Shown: positions 41,101 to 51,576 of the stretch, in pieces
How the letters are laid out: the number at the start of each line of letters is the position of its first letter
Numbering within the stretch: the first letter of the stretch is position 1
DNA from: Gracilaria gracilis
Taxonomy: Eukaryota > Rhodophyta > Florideophyceae > Gracilariales > Gracilariaceae
Assembly (NCBI GenBank): GCA_030374805.1
Contig: JARGSG010000059.1
Location: forward strand, 248,001 to 312,000
Direction: 5' to 3'
DNA length: 64,000 nucleotides
Notes under the pieces: model-generated
What the model was told of the DNA's origin: nothing
Seen by the model: the letters and a program-made list of their open reading frames with translations, nothing else
The model's database searches: none
Program-made: the position numbers and the translations under genes

Positions 41101-41833
41101 TTAGTCCATGTTAGGAACCTTTTTCTCCATCGGATGCTGTTTATACCATTCCACCACCTCCGGAATATCCATAACTGCTCTGCACGCTTCCATAATCTTC
41201 TCGTACCCTTCCACACTCTCCGCGCAAACATAGTCAACATTGCCGTACACAATGGCGTTCATGAAGGTGCATAGGTACCAATCAGCGATACTCACCTTAT
41301 CCCCCGTCATAAAAGGTCCTGCTCCAAATAGCTCCATTCTTCGTTGCAGCCCTCCCAGGTATCGAGGAAAATCTTGCTTGACTGCCATTTCACGTGCTTG
41401 TTTCATCTCGTGCTTGCCAGAAAAGCTTTGGAATAAGACGTTGACAATGTCGTCCACTGTATCCAAGACCTCGTCTACACACAGTGCTTTCCGGGCGTCT
41501 GAAGGGTATGTGTCAGTGATAACTCCCACGTATCGTAAAATAGCCTTTCCTTGAGCGAACAGCTGTCCATCTACTTGGAATGTTGGTAGACTACCATACG
41601 GGGTCTTTTTGGCCAATTCGTTCCATTGGCTAGGGTCAATTCTTTCGTCTACAAACTGTTTCTTACCGATGGACAGAGCGAGACGAATAGGCTCTCCTCT
41701 TGCCTTTGGAACATGACACCGATAAAGGATTCGAAAACGTTAAGGTTAGTATGTTTTCTCTTCAAGCGTAGAGAGAGTGCCAAGCGACCAGACGTACTCT
41801 ATATCCAAAGTAGGTCAGCTTCAGTGACGACAT
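41101..41833 (-). CDS. sigma-class glutathione S-transferase, two exons
   Basis: Exons 41833-41798 and 41703-41101 give 212 aa; the 94-nt intron has donor GTACGT and acceptor CCAAAG and lies in phase 0. Exon 1 encodes only MSSLKLTYFGYR, supplying the catalytic Tyr8 (family L-T-Y-F). Exon 2 opens ARGEPIRLALSIG, a GST-sigma signature, then TPYGSLPTFQVDGQLFAQGKAILRYVG, the glutathione-binding cis-Pro and QS-like loop (here QG). The C-terminal helical domain includes FMTGDKVSIADWYL (N-cap box S-x-A-D). It conjugates glutathione or isomerises small electrophiles in the cytosol. This is an intact gene in a region otherwise rich in broken ones. The Gln-Gly in place of the usual Gln-Ser at the glutathione gamma-Glu contact is noteworthy. 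Confidence 0.88.
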
Positions 41834-42276
41834 TCTCCAAGCCCTTTTTGCTTTGACAATATGATTCTCCAAAAGTGTATCGCACTGGATCGTTCGTGTC
41901 TCTTCCAGAAATGACTTTGTATTGCATTGGTGTGGCTCTCGCAGAGCTTGTGTTGGTTCAGACTGACCTTAAGTTTGGCGATGAACATCGCTAGACCACT
42001 TCGGCGATTTCGTAGCCAAACTGAACTCACATGAACACGGGTTTTGACGGGTGTCCAGACAAAACACTTGCTATGGAAAGCACTTCCATAATGGTGACAA
42101 CTATTTGAACAACTGTGTCTAGCTCTAGAGCTGTCGGGTTCTCTTATCTAATTGGCTGTGTCCAGTGGCATTTGCCATCGTGGGCGCGTTTTGCTCTCGG
42201 CAGGCCCTCTCGACATGCTTGATTCTAGACGCGAAACAGTTACACGTGTACAGTACCAAGGGTAAAACGCTAACGT
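41834..42276. other. spacer between the GST gene and the pogo-like element
   Basis: Holds the GST promoter. TACCAAGGGTA at 42254-42264 differs from the promoter 11-mer at one base. No gene seen. Confidence 0.4.
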
Positions 42277-42278
42277 TA

Positions 42279-42447
42279 CAGGTCAACACTGTAACTAGTG
42301 TGGCCCACACTAATTCGAAGACCCTGCTTGAGAGCGGCTTCACAGATATTAGTGTAGGCCACATCATATTGAGCAGCCACACTAAATACGTAACGGGTTT
42401 ATTACTGTGGCCCACACTAATTCATACACCACAAATATAGTGTGGGT
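42279..42447. repeat. left TIR and subterminal CCACACTA repeats of the pogo-like element
   Basis: The 25-bp TIR is followed by further copies of GTGTGGCCCACACTAATTC-type words near 42295, 42349, 42376, 42408 and 42438, in both orientations. They are the likely binding sites of the transposase's DNA-binding domain. Confidence 0.8.
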
Positions 42448-42521
42448 GGAAGCTGGAACCATCAGGAGCTCGATCATACTGCAACACCGTCGAAGTTCTC
42501 CCTATACTTGGCAATGATTGC

Positions 42522-43583
42522 CTAAAATTCTGGGAAGAGCTGTCGCTCTTCCCATTGCCCGTTCGGATTCAAACCCATACCGCAGCGAATCATAGCCTTC
42601 CGCACATAGGTCACCCCATCTTTGTCTCGCATCGCACTCACAGCCCGAACTGACTTTGCTGCAAGCTTTACGAAATATCGCTTGCCTGGATTAGTAAGTT
42701 TTCCGGAAGCTCTCGTACCATCGCACCACAAGTTGTTGTCTAACAAGCTCATTTTATTGTCATCCCACTCCCTGCGCCAATAGGTCTGCAACTTTTGGAT
42801 CACAAAACTATCCGCAGGCTGCACAAGATAAGTGGCATTGCATGGAAAGAACCTGATTTCAGTGTTGGACTGCGCGAGTAAAGCACGAACCTCTTCCGTA
42901 ACATCATGAGAGTTAACGTTATCCACAAACAAAACACGTTTGCGCCCATGTAGTAGAGGAGTGAAAACGCGTTTTTCGTTCACCCATTCCAAAAAGACGC
43001 GCTTGTTCATCCAGGCCTTTGGCCCTGTGCGATACAGGACGTCAGGAACATCATCTGGCAGCCCTCGAATTGGATATTTCTTTTCCGGGTTCTTGAAGAT
43101 CATCATCGGTGTTTTTAAGCATCCGTTAGGTCCCCGGCTATCAGCACCATCATACTTATCCCATGGTCTCCTGACACGACGTCTGCATACCGTATATTCT
43201 TCTCACCAACAAGCGCGAGCGTCTTATGATTGTCCATGTTGATACAGAAGTGCGTTTCATCGGCGTTGTACACATCATCTTCCTTCAAGGCTTTGGAACG
43301 GAAATCTCTGGCCAACTGTCCGAATTGGTATGCGACCTCTCTTACGATCTGTTCCTGTTTCTGTGAGGACACCATGAGCTTTCCACATTGGTATCGGCTA
43401 ACAATACGGAATCTATTCATGAACGATTGAATCCAGCGTGGCGTTATAAGAGTCTTGATGGCCTTGTTGCTTCTTTCATCAATCATACATTGATGATAGG
43501 GACCCTCGATTTTGCCATCGATAAGCTTGAAGGTAAGCTTGCGTAACAAGGATGCATTGAACTTAACTCCCGCTTTTCGCATG
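42522..43583 (-). pseudogene. pogo/CENP-B-type transposase, catalytic part
   Basis: The minus strand reads KAGVKFNASLL and RRFRIV-type HTH-proximal helices, then the DDE_1 catalytic domain: YNADETHF (first Asp), MMIFKNP and GLPDDVPDVLYRT, VLFVDNVNSH (second Asp) and ATYLVQPADSFVIQ (third acidic position is Asp, as in DDD pogo enzymes). A one-base frame change occurs near 43108, in a run of five A, separating GDLTDA from TPMMIF. The N-terminal portion is 11.5 kb away (55124-55650) because of the nested retrotransposon. With a frameshift, a nonsense codon and an insertion this copy is dead. Confidence 0.85.
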
Positions 43584-43588
43584 CGTTT
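43584..43588. repeat. target site duplication CGTTT (left)
   Basis: CGTTT immediately precedes the left LTR and is repeated at 55124-55128 directly after the right LTR: a 5-bp duplication as made by Ty3/gypsy integrases. Confidence 0.92.
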
Positions 43589-44096
43589 TGTCGTACAAAT
43601 ACCGATAAGGTGTGGGGTCCGCCTGGTAGAGGGAGCGCGCGAGGGCTCAACCTAAAGGGGAAAAACACACAACCAATATGGTAGTAGGGCACCTGAAACC
43701 CGCAGGGGCAAACGGCGGGGCAACTAGTCTAGACCGTGTAGGTGTACGGTAGTAGACGTCGACGCGCGGTAAAACCTGAATAGTAATAGAGTAGTAAGTG
43801 ACCAAGATGGTATAGTTACTGCCCTAATGGTGCCTGACTTTACAATACCCGAGGGGGAAGGCGAGGTGCACCACAATATATGCAAGGTGCACCGACGCCG
43901 ATCTCCCATGCGGGCATGACGTCATCGGCTGTGCCCATGACCTACTGTCATGGGCCAGCAATGCTAAACTATCCTAGACTATAAATTAGAGATTAGAAAT
44001 TATAAAATACAGAATACCAATTGGGTACAGTGCAGCCAGCAAGGCGCACCAGTAGGCCCACGTGGCACCAACCCATTGAGGTCTCATTGTACTACA
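43589..44096 (-). repeat. LTR, left copy (3' LTR relative to gag-pol)
   Basis: 508 bp, begins TGTCGTACAA and ends TTGTACTACA, so it has TG...CA ends with a short inverted repeat. Two substitutions against the other LTR were found by eye (43622 C/T and 43991 G/A). Confidence 0.95.
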
Positions 44097-44115
44097 GACC
44101 CCCTTCCTACCCTGA
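44097..44115 (-). other. polypurine tract
   Basis: On the minus strand this reads GGGTAGGAAGGGGGTC directly abutting the LTR, the expected primer for plus-strand DNA synthesis. It fixes the sense of the element as minus. Confidence 0.7.
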
Positions 44116-44674
44116 GCCACGCCCTCGTGGCTCCTAGATCCTTTCACCAAGTCGGTTGCATCGTCGTACCAATTTGGTCCCTGTCGCAGCCTTCGTGCCA
44201 TCTCACGCCGTGCGTCGCGTCGGTTCGGCATCACCGAACGCACTCTGTTCACCACCTTGGTCATCACCGATTGCGGCTCTATCCACCTCTTTGGTTATCA
44301 CCGACAGCGGCCTATTCATCCCCATTTGTGGTTTAGGCGCGACGCGCGCCCATTGCATACCTCCAAGGTTCTGCCTTTTTGGCTGCCCGGCTTGGACCCT
44401 TTTACCGTGTCCGTATACCCAGTGGGGGTGGCGGGTTGCGCCTTCGAGCTCGTGTGGGCACTGTACCGTGAAGGATTTTGGCGCCCACTTGGTTGCGGCG
44501 TGTTTCTCTGTCCCTTCGAGGTTCGAGTACCAACCCTTCGAGGCATTGCCGCTGATTCCATCGAGGTTGTTCCACCGTTATCCTTTCTGGTTACCTTCGC
44601 ACCCCTTTGCGGTTTGTCTACGCGGGCTCGCGCCACCGTGGCTTTTCGTCCGACCGACAAGGTTGAATCCGTTT

Positions 44675-47137
44675 ATGGTGACCCCCGATCCTTATTTGAA
44701 CCACATGGGTAGCCCTGGTACCAGCGTGCGGGCTCGCACCCGTAGCGGTACACGGCAATTGTCGGTTCCCCATGTTGGTCAATCGGACGCGGTAACCTCA
44801 AGGGACGGCGCGCCATCGGCGACCAATGCCGATGCCTTAATGGTTGAACCAGCATGGGGCCCCGAACGGGTGGAGGTTTTGAGCATCAGCTCTAGTGACT
44901 CACCCATTGTGGATAAAAAGCCGATTCGCTTCACCCCTGCGGTCGAATGCTCGCCGTCTCAACCACTCCCTCGCGGTACTCATCACACCATGTCGGGTGC
45001 CGGTCCCTCGCGCGGCCGCGGAAGCGGCATTGCCAAGTCTGGTTCTCGGGGTGCTGCTTTGTACCATCCCCGCATCCAAACTGGTTTTCGGAGCCAGCCG
45101 GTTCCGTCTTCCTCAAATCAACCTCAAGGGATTCACGAAGGGATCCGGGACCCGTATGGTCCGGAGCCCGAGATTCCTCGTGGTATTTCCTATTATGGTT
45201 TGGAGCCGTTCACCACGGCCGACTGGAACGTGTCCCAACATGGTACCTTCGGGGTCGATCCGAGAATGGTGTCGCAAGCGACGCTGTACCGTCGGAACTG
45301 GCCAGTGGCGCCGGGGAACACATCGCTTCCCGGCGTCTTGCGCCGTCCGACTTTGGATACCTACTTGGGTTTGTTTCGTTGGGATTGCGAGCGTCTCCGC
45401 TCCGTCCCCCAAACGCTCCACCGTCGGGATAAGGAATCTCAACCTCGTCAGGGTCGGGTGGAGTGCTATGACAGCCGCCAGCGACACACACCAATGAGGT
45501 ATTTCATCCCCCCGCTTTATCCCAGCGATCTGCCGTATGTTCGTATTGAACCGGAGCTCCATTATTACCGACGTCTGGTTGTGAAGATCTGTCAGTACGA
45601 CTCCCTTCCGCAGCAGTACCTTCCGGCTTCACCACATTTGGTTTGCTTCGATAGGCCTTACAATACCATCCATTGGGCTAACCGTCGTAGGTGGGGGGTG
45701 GATGCTGCCACCGAGGCTCGCATTCGCACCCGGTCCAGCTTCAACCGCGTCATGCATGGGTTCCATAATGTGGAGTTTTTCTCACAACCTAATAAGGGAA
45801 GAACCTCTTGGTATGTGGCCCGACCTGAATGGTGGAATGCCTATGAGGTACCGATGTCGCTTAGCGTCCCAACCCCACCGGTATTGGCTTACTTCGGGAG
45901 CTACATCACCCGTAACCACGATCGGTATTACCTCATTTGGTCGATTGTCCTCGCGGAATGGGCCGTATTGGTGGCCATCTTGGCTCTGCAGGCTGCCCGT
46001 GACGGTATTGACTGGGATTGTCGTTCTCGAGAAGCCGAGATTTACCGTGACGGTGTGCAACCTCCTGGTCGTATGTTCTTCATTCCCCCGAGGGTCATTC
46101 GCGACATTCGCCTATTTGGAATCGGAACCATTGTGGCAGGTACGGACTACTCTATCGAGCAGCTGGAATCGTTGCTTACCCAAGTGGAGAGTTTCCCGTG
46201 GGGAGCCAAGCAGGGGTGGGAGGTTTTCGATCCGGTGTCCTGGAAGGTTGTATCCCGCGCGGAGCAGCGCTATCCCGGGGCTCCGACCGATCAGGGACCT
46301 CCAGGGAGTCCCGAGCCATTCCCAACCGTGGTGGAATCGCCAGCAGCTACTCCTGTGGTCACTTCAGCGCCCACTCCCGCTCCAGAGGGACGCAATACGC
46401 CTGCCCATACTGGTGCCACTCCTCTTCTCCCTAGTACCACACGGGTTGATGGGCCTCCGCGGGCTATCCTCGGGGGTGTCATGGCTGCGGCTGCGGCGCC
46501 TGTCCCCTCTCAGGTGGACTCCCAGGCCATTTCAGGTTTAATGGCTCGGGTCCGCCAAGCCTGTGTGGTGAACTTCCAGCGGGCGGGTCCTACCTCTGTG
46601 GTCGAAGCTCTTACCCTTCTGGAAAGCATCCTGCCTCGTCATGCACAGTACATGCGATCCTTTTCCCAAATTGGTGAGTTCCGGAACCGGTTCCAGGTCG
46701 AGCTCTACCAGATGGCTACCAACCAGGTGGCAGGCCTAGCGACGGCCATGGGCCCGACGCCTACAAACCCTTTGGAGGATCCCCTATTTGGTGCTAGCCT
46801 GAACCCCGGCCTTCTAGCCGCTACGCAGGCTCCTCTCCACATCGGGTCGTCGGCACCTCCGTCGGTTGCGCAGGCGAGCGCGCCACCTCCGATGGGTGCC
46901 GACGTGATGCCAGGCGTCAGCGTGCCTACTAGTACCCCCGTGGGTCATGGTAGCGCGCCTAGCCAGGCTCCAGGCCAGGCTCACCTCTTCCAGCCTTGGC
47001 CGGGAGCCCATCAGAACACCACTCCGGGTCGGGGATCCTCAGCTGGAGGCTCCTCGGGGCCTCACTTTGCCACTCACCCCATCAGGTTGATTGTCGTAAC
47101 CACTTCTGCATCCCTGTTGGTATTGCTCTTTCAGTAA
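44675..47137 (+). CDS. antisense ORF of the retrotransposon, unknown function
   Basis: 820 aa from the ATG at 44675 (the frame is open from about 44156 without an earlier ATG). It lies between the chromodomain end and the LTR, opposite in strand to gag-pol. The N-terminal 200 residues and the C-terminal 250 are rich in Pro, Ser, Gly and Ala. The middle (about residues 200-520) is richer in aromatic and charged residues (YRRNWPVAPGN, WANRRRWGVD, SWYVARPEWWNAYEVP, then a hydrophobic helix IWSIVLAEWAVLVAILALQ). A helical segment (SGLMARVRQACVVNFQRAG) follows. I recognise no known fold. Antisense ORFs are known from some plant Ty3 elements, usually of unknown role. Unlike gag-pol it is unbroken, which suggests selection or recent capture. 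Confidence 0.7.
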   Translation: MVTPDPYLNHMGSPGTSVRARTRSGTRQLSVPHVGQSDAVTSRDGAPSATNADALMVEPAWGPERVEVLSISSSDSPIVDKKPIRFTPAVECSPSQPLPRGTHHTMSGAGPSRGRGSGIAKSGSRGAALYHPRIQTGFRSQPVPSSSNQPQGIHEGIRDPYGPEPEIPRGISYYGLEPFTTADWNVSQHGTFGVDPRMVSQATLYRRNWPVAPGNTSLPGVLRRPTLDTYLGLFRWDCERLRSVPQTLHRRDKESQPRQGRVECYDSRQRHTPMRYFIPPLYPSDLPYVRIEPELHYYRRLVVKICQYDSLPQQYLPASPHLVCFDRPYNTIHWANRRRWGVDAATEARIRTRSSFNRVMHGFHNVEFFSQPNKGRTSWYVARPEWWNAYEVPMSLSVPTPPVLAYFGSYITRNHDRYYLIWSIVLAEWAVLVAILALQAARDGIDWDCRSREAEIYRDGVQPPGRMFFIPPRVIRDIRLFGIGTIVAGTDYSIEQLESLLTQVESFPWGAKQGWEVFDPVSWKVVSRAEQRYPGAPTDQGPPGSPEPFPTVVESPAATPVVTSAPTPAPEGRNTPAHTGATPLLPSTTRVDGPPRAILGGVMAAAAAPVPSQVDSQAISGLMARVRQACVVNFQRAGPTSVVEALTLLESILPRHAQYMRSFSQIGEFRNRFQVELYQMATNQVAGLATAMGPTPTNPLEDPLFGASLNPGLLAATQAPLHIGSSAPPSVAQASAPPPMGADVMPGVSVPTSTPVGHGSAPSQAPGQAHLFQPWPGAHQNTTPGRGSSAGGSSGPHFATHPIRLIVVTTSASLLVLLFQ

Positions 47138-48004
47138 AGTTAAAAGTTATGTGTTTCCATGTTAGGTTCCAATTTTCCATCGAGGGGCATTGCGAGGCGG
47201 AAACGCGAAAATAACTCCCCTCCCCCTTCCTTAGACCAGCGTACCACGGTGGGTGAAGCGTAGTTCCTTGTAGGTAAATTGGTTCCATCTGGAGCCACAT
47301 TTGCGTGCTCGTAGTATGGATTCACCATGATGGTACGACGCTTCGCCTCCGCGCGGGGCAGCGAGCGGTTTGCCCTCCCCGTGAGGTGAGGTGACGTGCC
47401 ACGCGCTTGCGCGCGGTGGCCAGCAATGTACCTGGATTGGTCTGCATGGCCTCTCACCATGCATGGGCGCACGTGCGGTGTTTCACCCTGGAGGTTACTT
47501 GCAAGGCGAATCAAAATATTTGACCGGAAAATTACCCCTCCATATGGTAGTGAAAACGCAGAAAACCCTTTTGGTCTGTATCTCGAGAACCAAGGGGTTT
47601 CATAGGCTGGGAATGGCCGATTCGGGAGCGCGGCACGGTCAAAATACTTAGATTTTTTGACCATGCCGTTGCTCGCTCCCTACACACAATAGTGTAAACC
47701 GAATCGGTTACTCCGCACGGCGCGCCACGAGAAGCGCGCGTATGCCTCGTCAATTAAAAAGATACAATTTTTTGAATGTTTCCACCGTGCGGGTTCGCGC
47801 GCGTGCCGCGCACGTGCATGGCGCGTGTGCAACGGCGCGCGTACAACGGTGCGTCCGTCTTAAGCGCTACCGCTCCTTGGACGTACCCTCATGGAATGCT
47901 TCCTTCTGGTTGTACCTTCCCGGTGAGCGTCCGAACCGACTTTGGTACTCCTCATTACAATGTGCTTTTCCCCCTTCCTTGGGGGACTGCATTACCACTA
48001 AGGT
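47138..48004. other. internal non-coding region of the retrotransposon
   Basis: Lies between the ends of the two convergent coding units. A minus-strand frame (47140-47664) is open but resembles nothing. Likely shared 3' ends. Confidence 0.4.
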
Positions 48005-48910
48005 TTACCCATCATTCGGCATGTCCTCTCCTTTGCGGTTCCAGTAGCTTACCCTGAAATGGTGTGGTATGGCTGAGGGCGGCTCGGCGGTATCACCGTC
48101 AGCCCCCCAGCCATACCAGCGTACTGTGTACTTCAGACCTTCTTGGGTACGGCGGTGACCTACAAGGCGTTCCACTGGGAACTCATTAGAGACCTGGGCT
48201 GGTATCGTTTCACCATTTTGGTTTAGATGAGCATCGGTACCACTAGGGGTAGGTGTTTCCTCTGAAGGAGCAACCGTAATCCCCGCAGGTGGTACGTAGT
48301 CTGGGTCGTCACCCTGTGCGTCATCATTAACCTCGATGGGTGTCCCGTCTTCCCGGGGCTGAGTCCTCAGGGCAACCGCTTGTGGGTCACGCGCGGATTC
48401 TCCGCGTTCCTTCTTGGACTGAACCGTCTGAGGTGCAACCGTGATTCGGTCAATAGAGATTGTATTCTCTACACCATCTTGGTTCACCGTTACCGTGTGG
48501 TCGGTCGACCGAACTACCTTGAAAGGTCCCGATGATTTCGGAAGAAGCTTAGAATTGATATCTCTATCAATAGCTTCATCATCAGCTTCATCACCCGGTC
48601 GTGGTTTAGCTCCTTTCGGAGGGTGGTCAATAAAGACATATTGACCCGGCGTAGCCGTTACCACTTGGGTTACCTTACGGTCGTAGTCCTCCTTGTACCT
48701 CTTCTGGGATGCTGTGAGCTTGCTCTCAGCATACTTGAGAGCACGTCTCAACCTCAAAAGGGTATTCCGTTTGACCTGTGACGGGTGTGAGCGCTCCGGC
48801 GGCTTTTTGTCCTAATGGGTCCCCTTCAACAACAATACCTGGTGGGTGTCTTGACAGTATTAGATCGAACGGCGTAGTTTTGCGTCGCTCGATGAACCTG
48901 AAGGTTATAT
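48005..48910 (-). pseudogene. integrase C-terminal part and chromodomain
   Basis: Minus-strand frames read a Pro-rich, integrase-tail segment (TPFDLILSRHPPGIV), a helical coiled piece (LKYAESKLTASQKRYKEDYD), an SH3-like GPFKVVRSTDHTVTV, a linker, and a chromodomain (FPVERLVGHRRTQEGLKYTV then WYGWGADGDTAEP). Chromodomains of chromoviruses steer integration to methylated-histone chromatin. Frame changes are needed near 48870 and 48770; the 250-aa frame 48757-48005 itself is intact. Confidence 0.8.
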
Positions 48911-49400
48911 GCATATGTCAAGGGCTGCACGAGCTCGTCCCAACCAGTTTGGTGTTCTTCCGTATAGTGGCGGAACCTAGATACCAGTGTTCGGTTAAAG
49001 CGCTCCACTTGCCCATTCGTTTGCGGATGATAAACAGTGGTGAAATAGTGCTTAATACCAAGTAGGTTACACACAGCTTCAAAGAACTTCGAAGCTAAGT
49101 TCGAACCATTGTCGGTAAGTAGATAAAGCGGTGCACCATACGGGTAGATCCAATTGTTCAAGAACGCCACCGCGAGGGTCGTCGATTTCGTGTCCTTCAA
49201 GGGTATCGCTCGCGTGAGCTTCGAGAACCTGTCGGTGATTACGATGATGTACTGATATCCCCTTGTGGTTTTTGGTAATGGGCCCAGAAGGTCTATTGCG
49301 ACGAACTCGAGAGGACCCGCTGCAGGGAATAACTTCAAGTATTTCCTGTGCTTCCGGAGACCTCCACGGGTACGTACGCAAGATTCACATTGACCCTACA
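48826..49400 (-). pseudogene. integrase catalytic core
   Basis: Reads LEFVAIDLLGPLP (first Asp), YLLTDNGSN (second Asp) and HPQTNGQVERFNRTL (catalytic Glu), a complete DD35E triad. It is separated by a frame change near 49390 from the zinc-binding HHCC module at the end of the preceding frame, and by another near 48870 from its own C-terminal part. Confidence 0.88.
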
Positions 49401-50944
49401 AAGGTATATATATCATTAGCCATATGAGGCCAGTAGTACCCTTGCCTCAAGGTGTAGTACATTCTCGTACCTCCAGGGTGTCCTGATAGCCTTGGGTAGT
49501 GGGCTAGGTACAGCACCCGAGGGCGCAGCACCTTGGGCACTACCTTCTGTAGGGAACCATCAATAGGAGCTCGCCTCACCAGGAAACCATTTCGGTCGAC
49601 ATCAAAGTTCGAGTCTTTCATACCTACTTGGTCCATGAGAGAGCGGCAATAAACATCGTTTGCTTGCTCTCTCAGGAATTCCTCGCGGGTAATTGGCATG
49701 ACGTCTGTTTCCTCGAGGGCGAGTATTTCCCGAGCGATGGCATCACTAAACCACGTATCCTCTTCGGGTAGAGTCCAGTAACCTTCTAAGGTATCACCAT
49801 CAGGGTTGGTAGAGATGGTAAAGCATGGGATATCATCCTCTACCGGCTCGGTGTCCAAACCATCTGTGGTAATGCGAGACATCGCGTCTGCGACATTGTG
49901 CTTGATACCTGGACGGTACTGTACGTCATACTCGAACTCTGAAAGTCGTAACCGCCATCTGGCAAGTCTGCCTGATGCGTCGGCCAGACCCAGTATCCAC
50001 CGTAGGGCATCATGGTAGGTTCGAAGCGTGAACCTTTCACCATATAGGTAGGGACGGAGCATCAACATGCTCCAGACTACTGCCAGACATTCCTTTTCGG
50101 TTGTTGTGTAGTTCTTTTCTGCAGCGTGCAAAGCACGGCTCCAGTACCCTATAGGTAGTTTGTCGCCGTTTTCTTGCTCCTGCATAAGACAACAACCAAT
50201 TTGGGCGTCCGAAGCGTCAGTATCCAACGTGTATCGTAAACCAGCTTTGGGTAATGCCAAGATGGGAGGTGTCAAGAGCGCATGTTTCAGCGCCTCGAAC
50301 GCATCCATTTCCTCATTGGTAAGACATTCAAACCTTGTAGGTTGACCTTTCAGCAGCTTCCTGTTGAGGGGAGCCGCTATCTTGGCAAATCCCTTGATAA
50401 ACCGGCGGTACACATTGCACAAACCTATAAAGGATCGGATTTCCGTCTGGGACGTGGGTGGCTTCGCCTCCTGCACGGCCCGGATATTCCGCGGCGTCAC
50501 TTCTAACCTTCCAGGGCTGATGATATGACCAAGGTATTCTACCTCTTTGGTGAAGAATTCGCACTTGCGGAGCTTCAAGGTTACTCCCGATTCCCTCAAA
50601 AGGTTCAAAACTTCCCTAACATGGTGGAAATGTTCCTCTACCGTTCTGGAATATATGATTACATCGTCGATGTATACCAGAGCGGTTCTCCACTTCACCT
50701 TCGAAAGGATTATATCTAACGCCCTCTGAAAGGTAGCCGGGGCATTTCGCAACCCAAAGGGCATACGCGTAAAGCGGAATAACCCAGCGAGGCAAGTAAA
50801 CGTAGTTTTGTCCTTGTCTTCTTCCCTGATAGGTACCTGCCAATAACCACAATTGGCATCGAGCGTAGTAAAGATCTTGGCGTTGCCCAACGAATCTATA
50901 CACTCGTCCATTCTAGGTATTGGGTACGAATCCCTAATGGTCAT
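49385..50944 (-). pseudogene. reverse transcriptase, RNase H and integrase zinc module
   Basis: A 519-codon open frame. RT: SYPIPRMDECID, FTTLDANCGYWQVPI (first catalytic Asp), FTRMPFGLRNAPATFQR, YIDDVIIYS (YIDD) and KLRKCEFFTKEVEYLGHIIS. RNase H: DTDASDAQIGCCL, YWSRALHAAEKNYTTTEKECLA, RADHxAL-like TYHDALRWI, and HNVADAMSR. It ends in the HxxxxxH part of the integrase zinc module (HYPRLSGHPGG). Catalytic residues look intact, but the RT start (51390-50945) is interrupted by stops and frame changes. Confidence 0.92.
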
Positions 50945-51576
50945 ACTATTCAGCTCTTCTGTAGTCCACCACAGAACCGCATACGGGTATCATTCTTCTT
51001 TGTGACGAGAACCACAGGGCTGGCCCAGTCCGCATTTGCTGGTTCTATGACACCTTCACGGAGCATTCTCTCGACCTCATTGAGCTCAACCTCCCGGGCT
51101 TTTTGGACCTGCACGGTAAGGCTGCTGGTAAATGGTGTTTCCAGCCAGGCACCATATCAATACGGTGCTCTGTAGCCCTCAATTTGGCCCAACCGGCCCG
51201 ACCACATGGGTTCAAATTCTTCTAAGAGACTGAGGATCCGGTCTCGGAGACCCTGGTTCTCCGCACCGATCTGGACTTCCTCTCTCCAATTCCGCACTGG
51301 GTCCAGTTCCCATAGTCTGTTTCCTGATCCCTAACCTTAAAGGTACTGGCGATCTTCTGTTCCATTTTGGTATTTGTCGATAACGGGGGCGCATATGCAG
51401 GGTTATGGCGCATCCGTTCCTCCCCCTTCCTTAGAGGTGGCGACCTCGCCCAACACATTAGGTGAGACCGTGAAAACCCCTTGTGGTGCCGGCAATGCGA
51501 TACCAATAGTGGTATTCTTGGGTAACTTAACAATGTTGATTGCTAAAGTTACTCAAGTACACCTTGAAGGTTTGGG

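Noticed and set aside
42297..42440. CRISPR-like repeated words
   Set aside because: The GTGTGGCCCACACTAATTC words are irregularly spaced, in both orientations and next to a TIR; they are subterminal transposon repeats.
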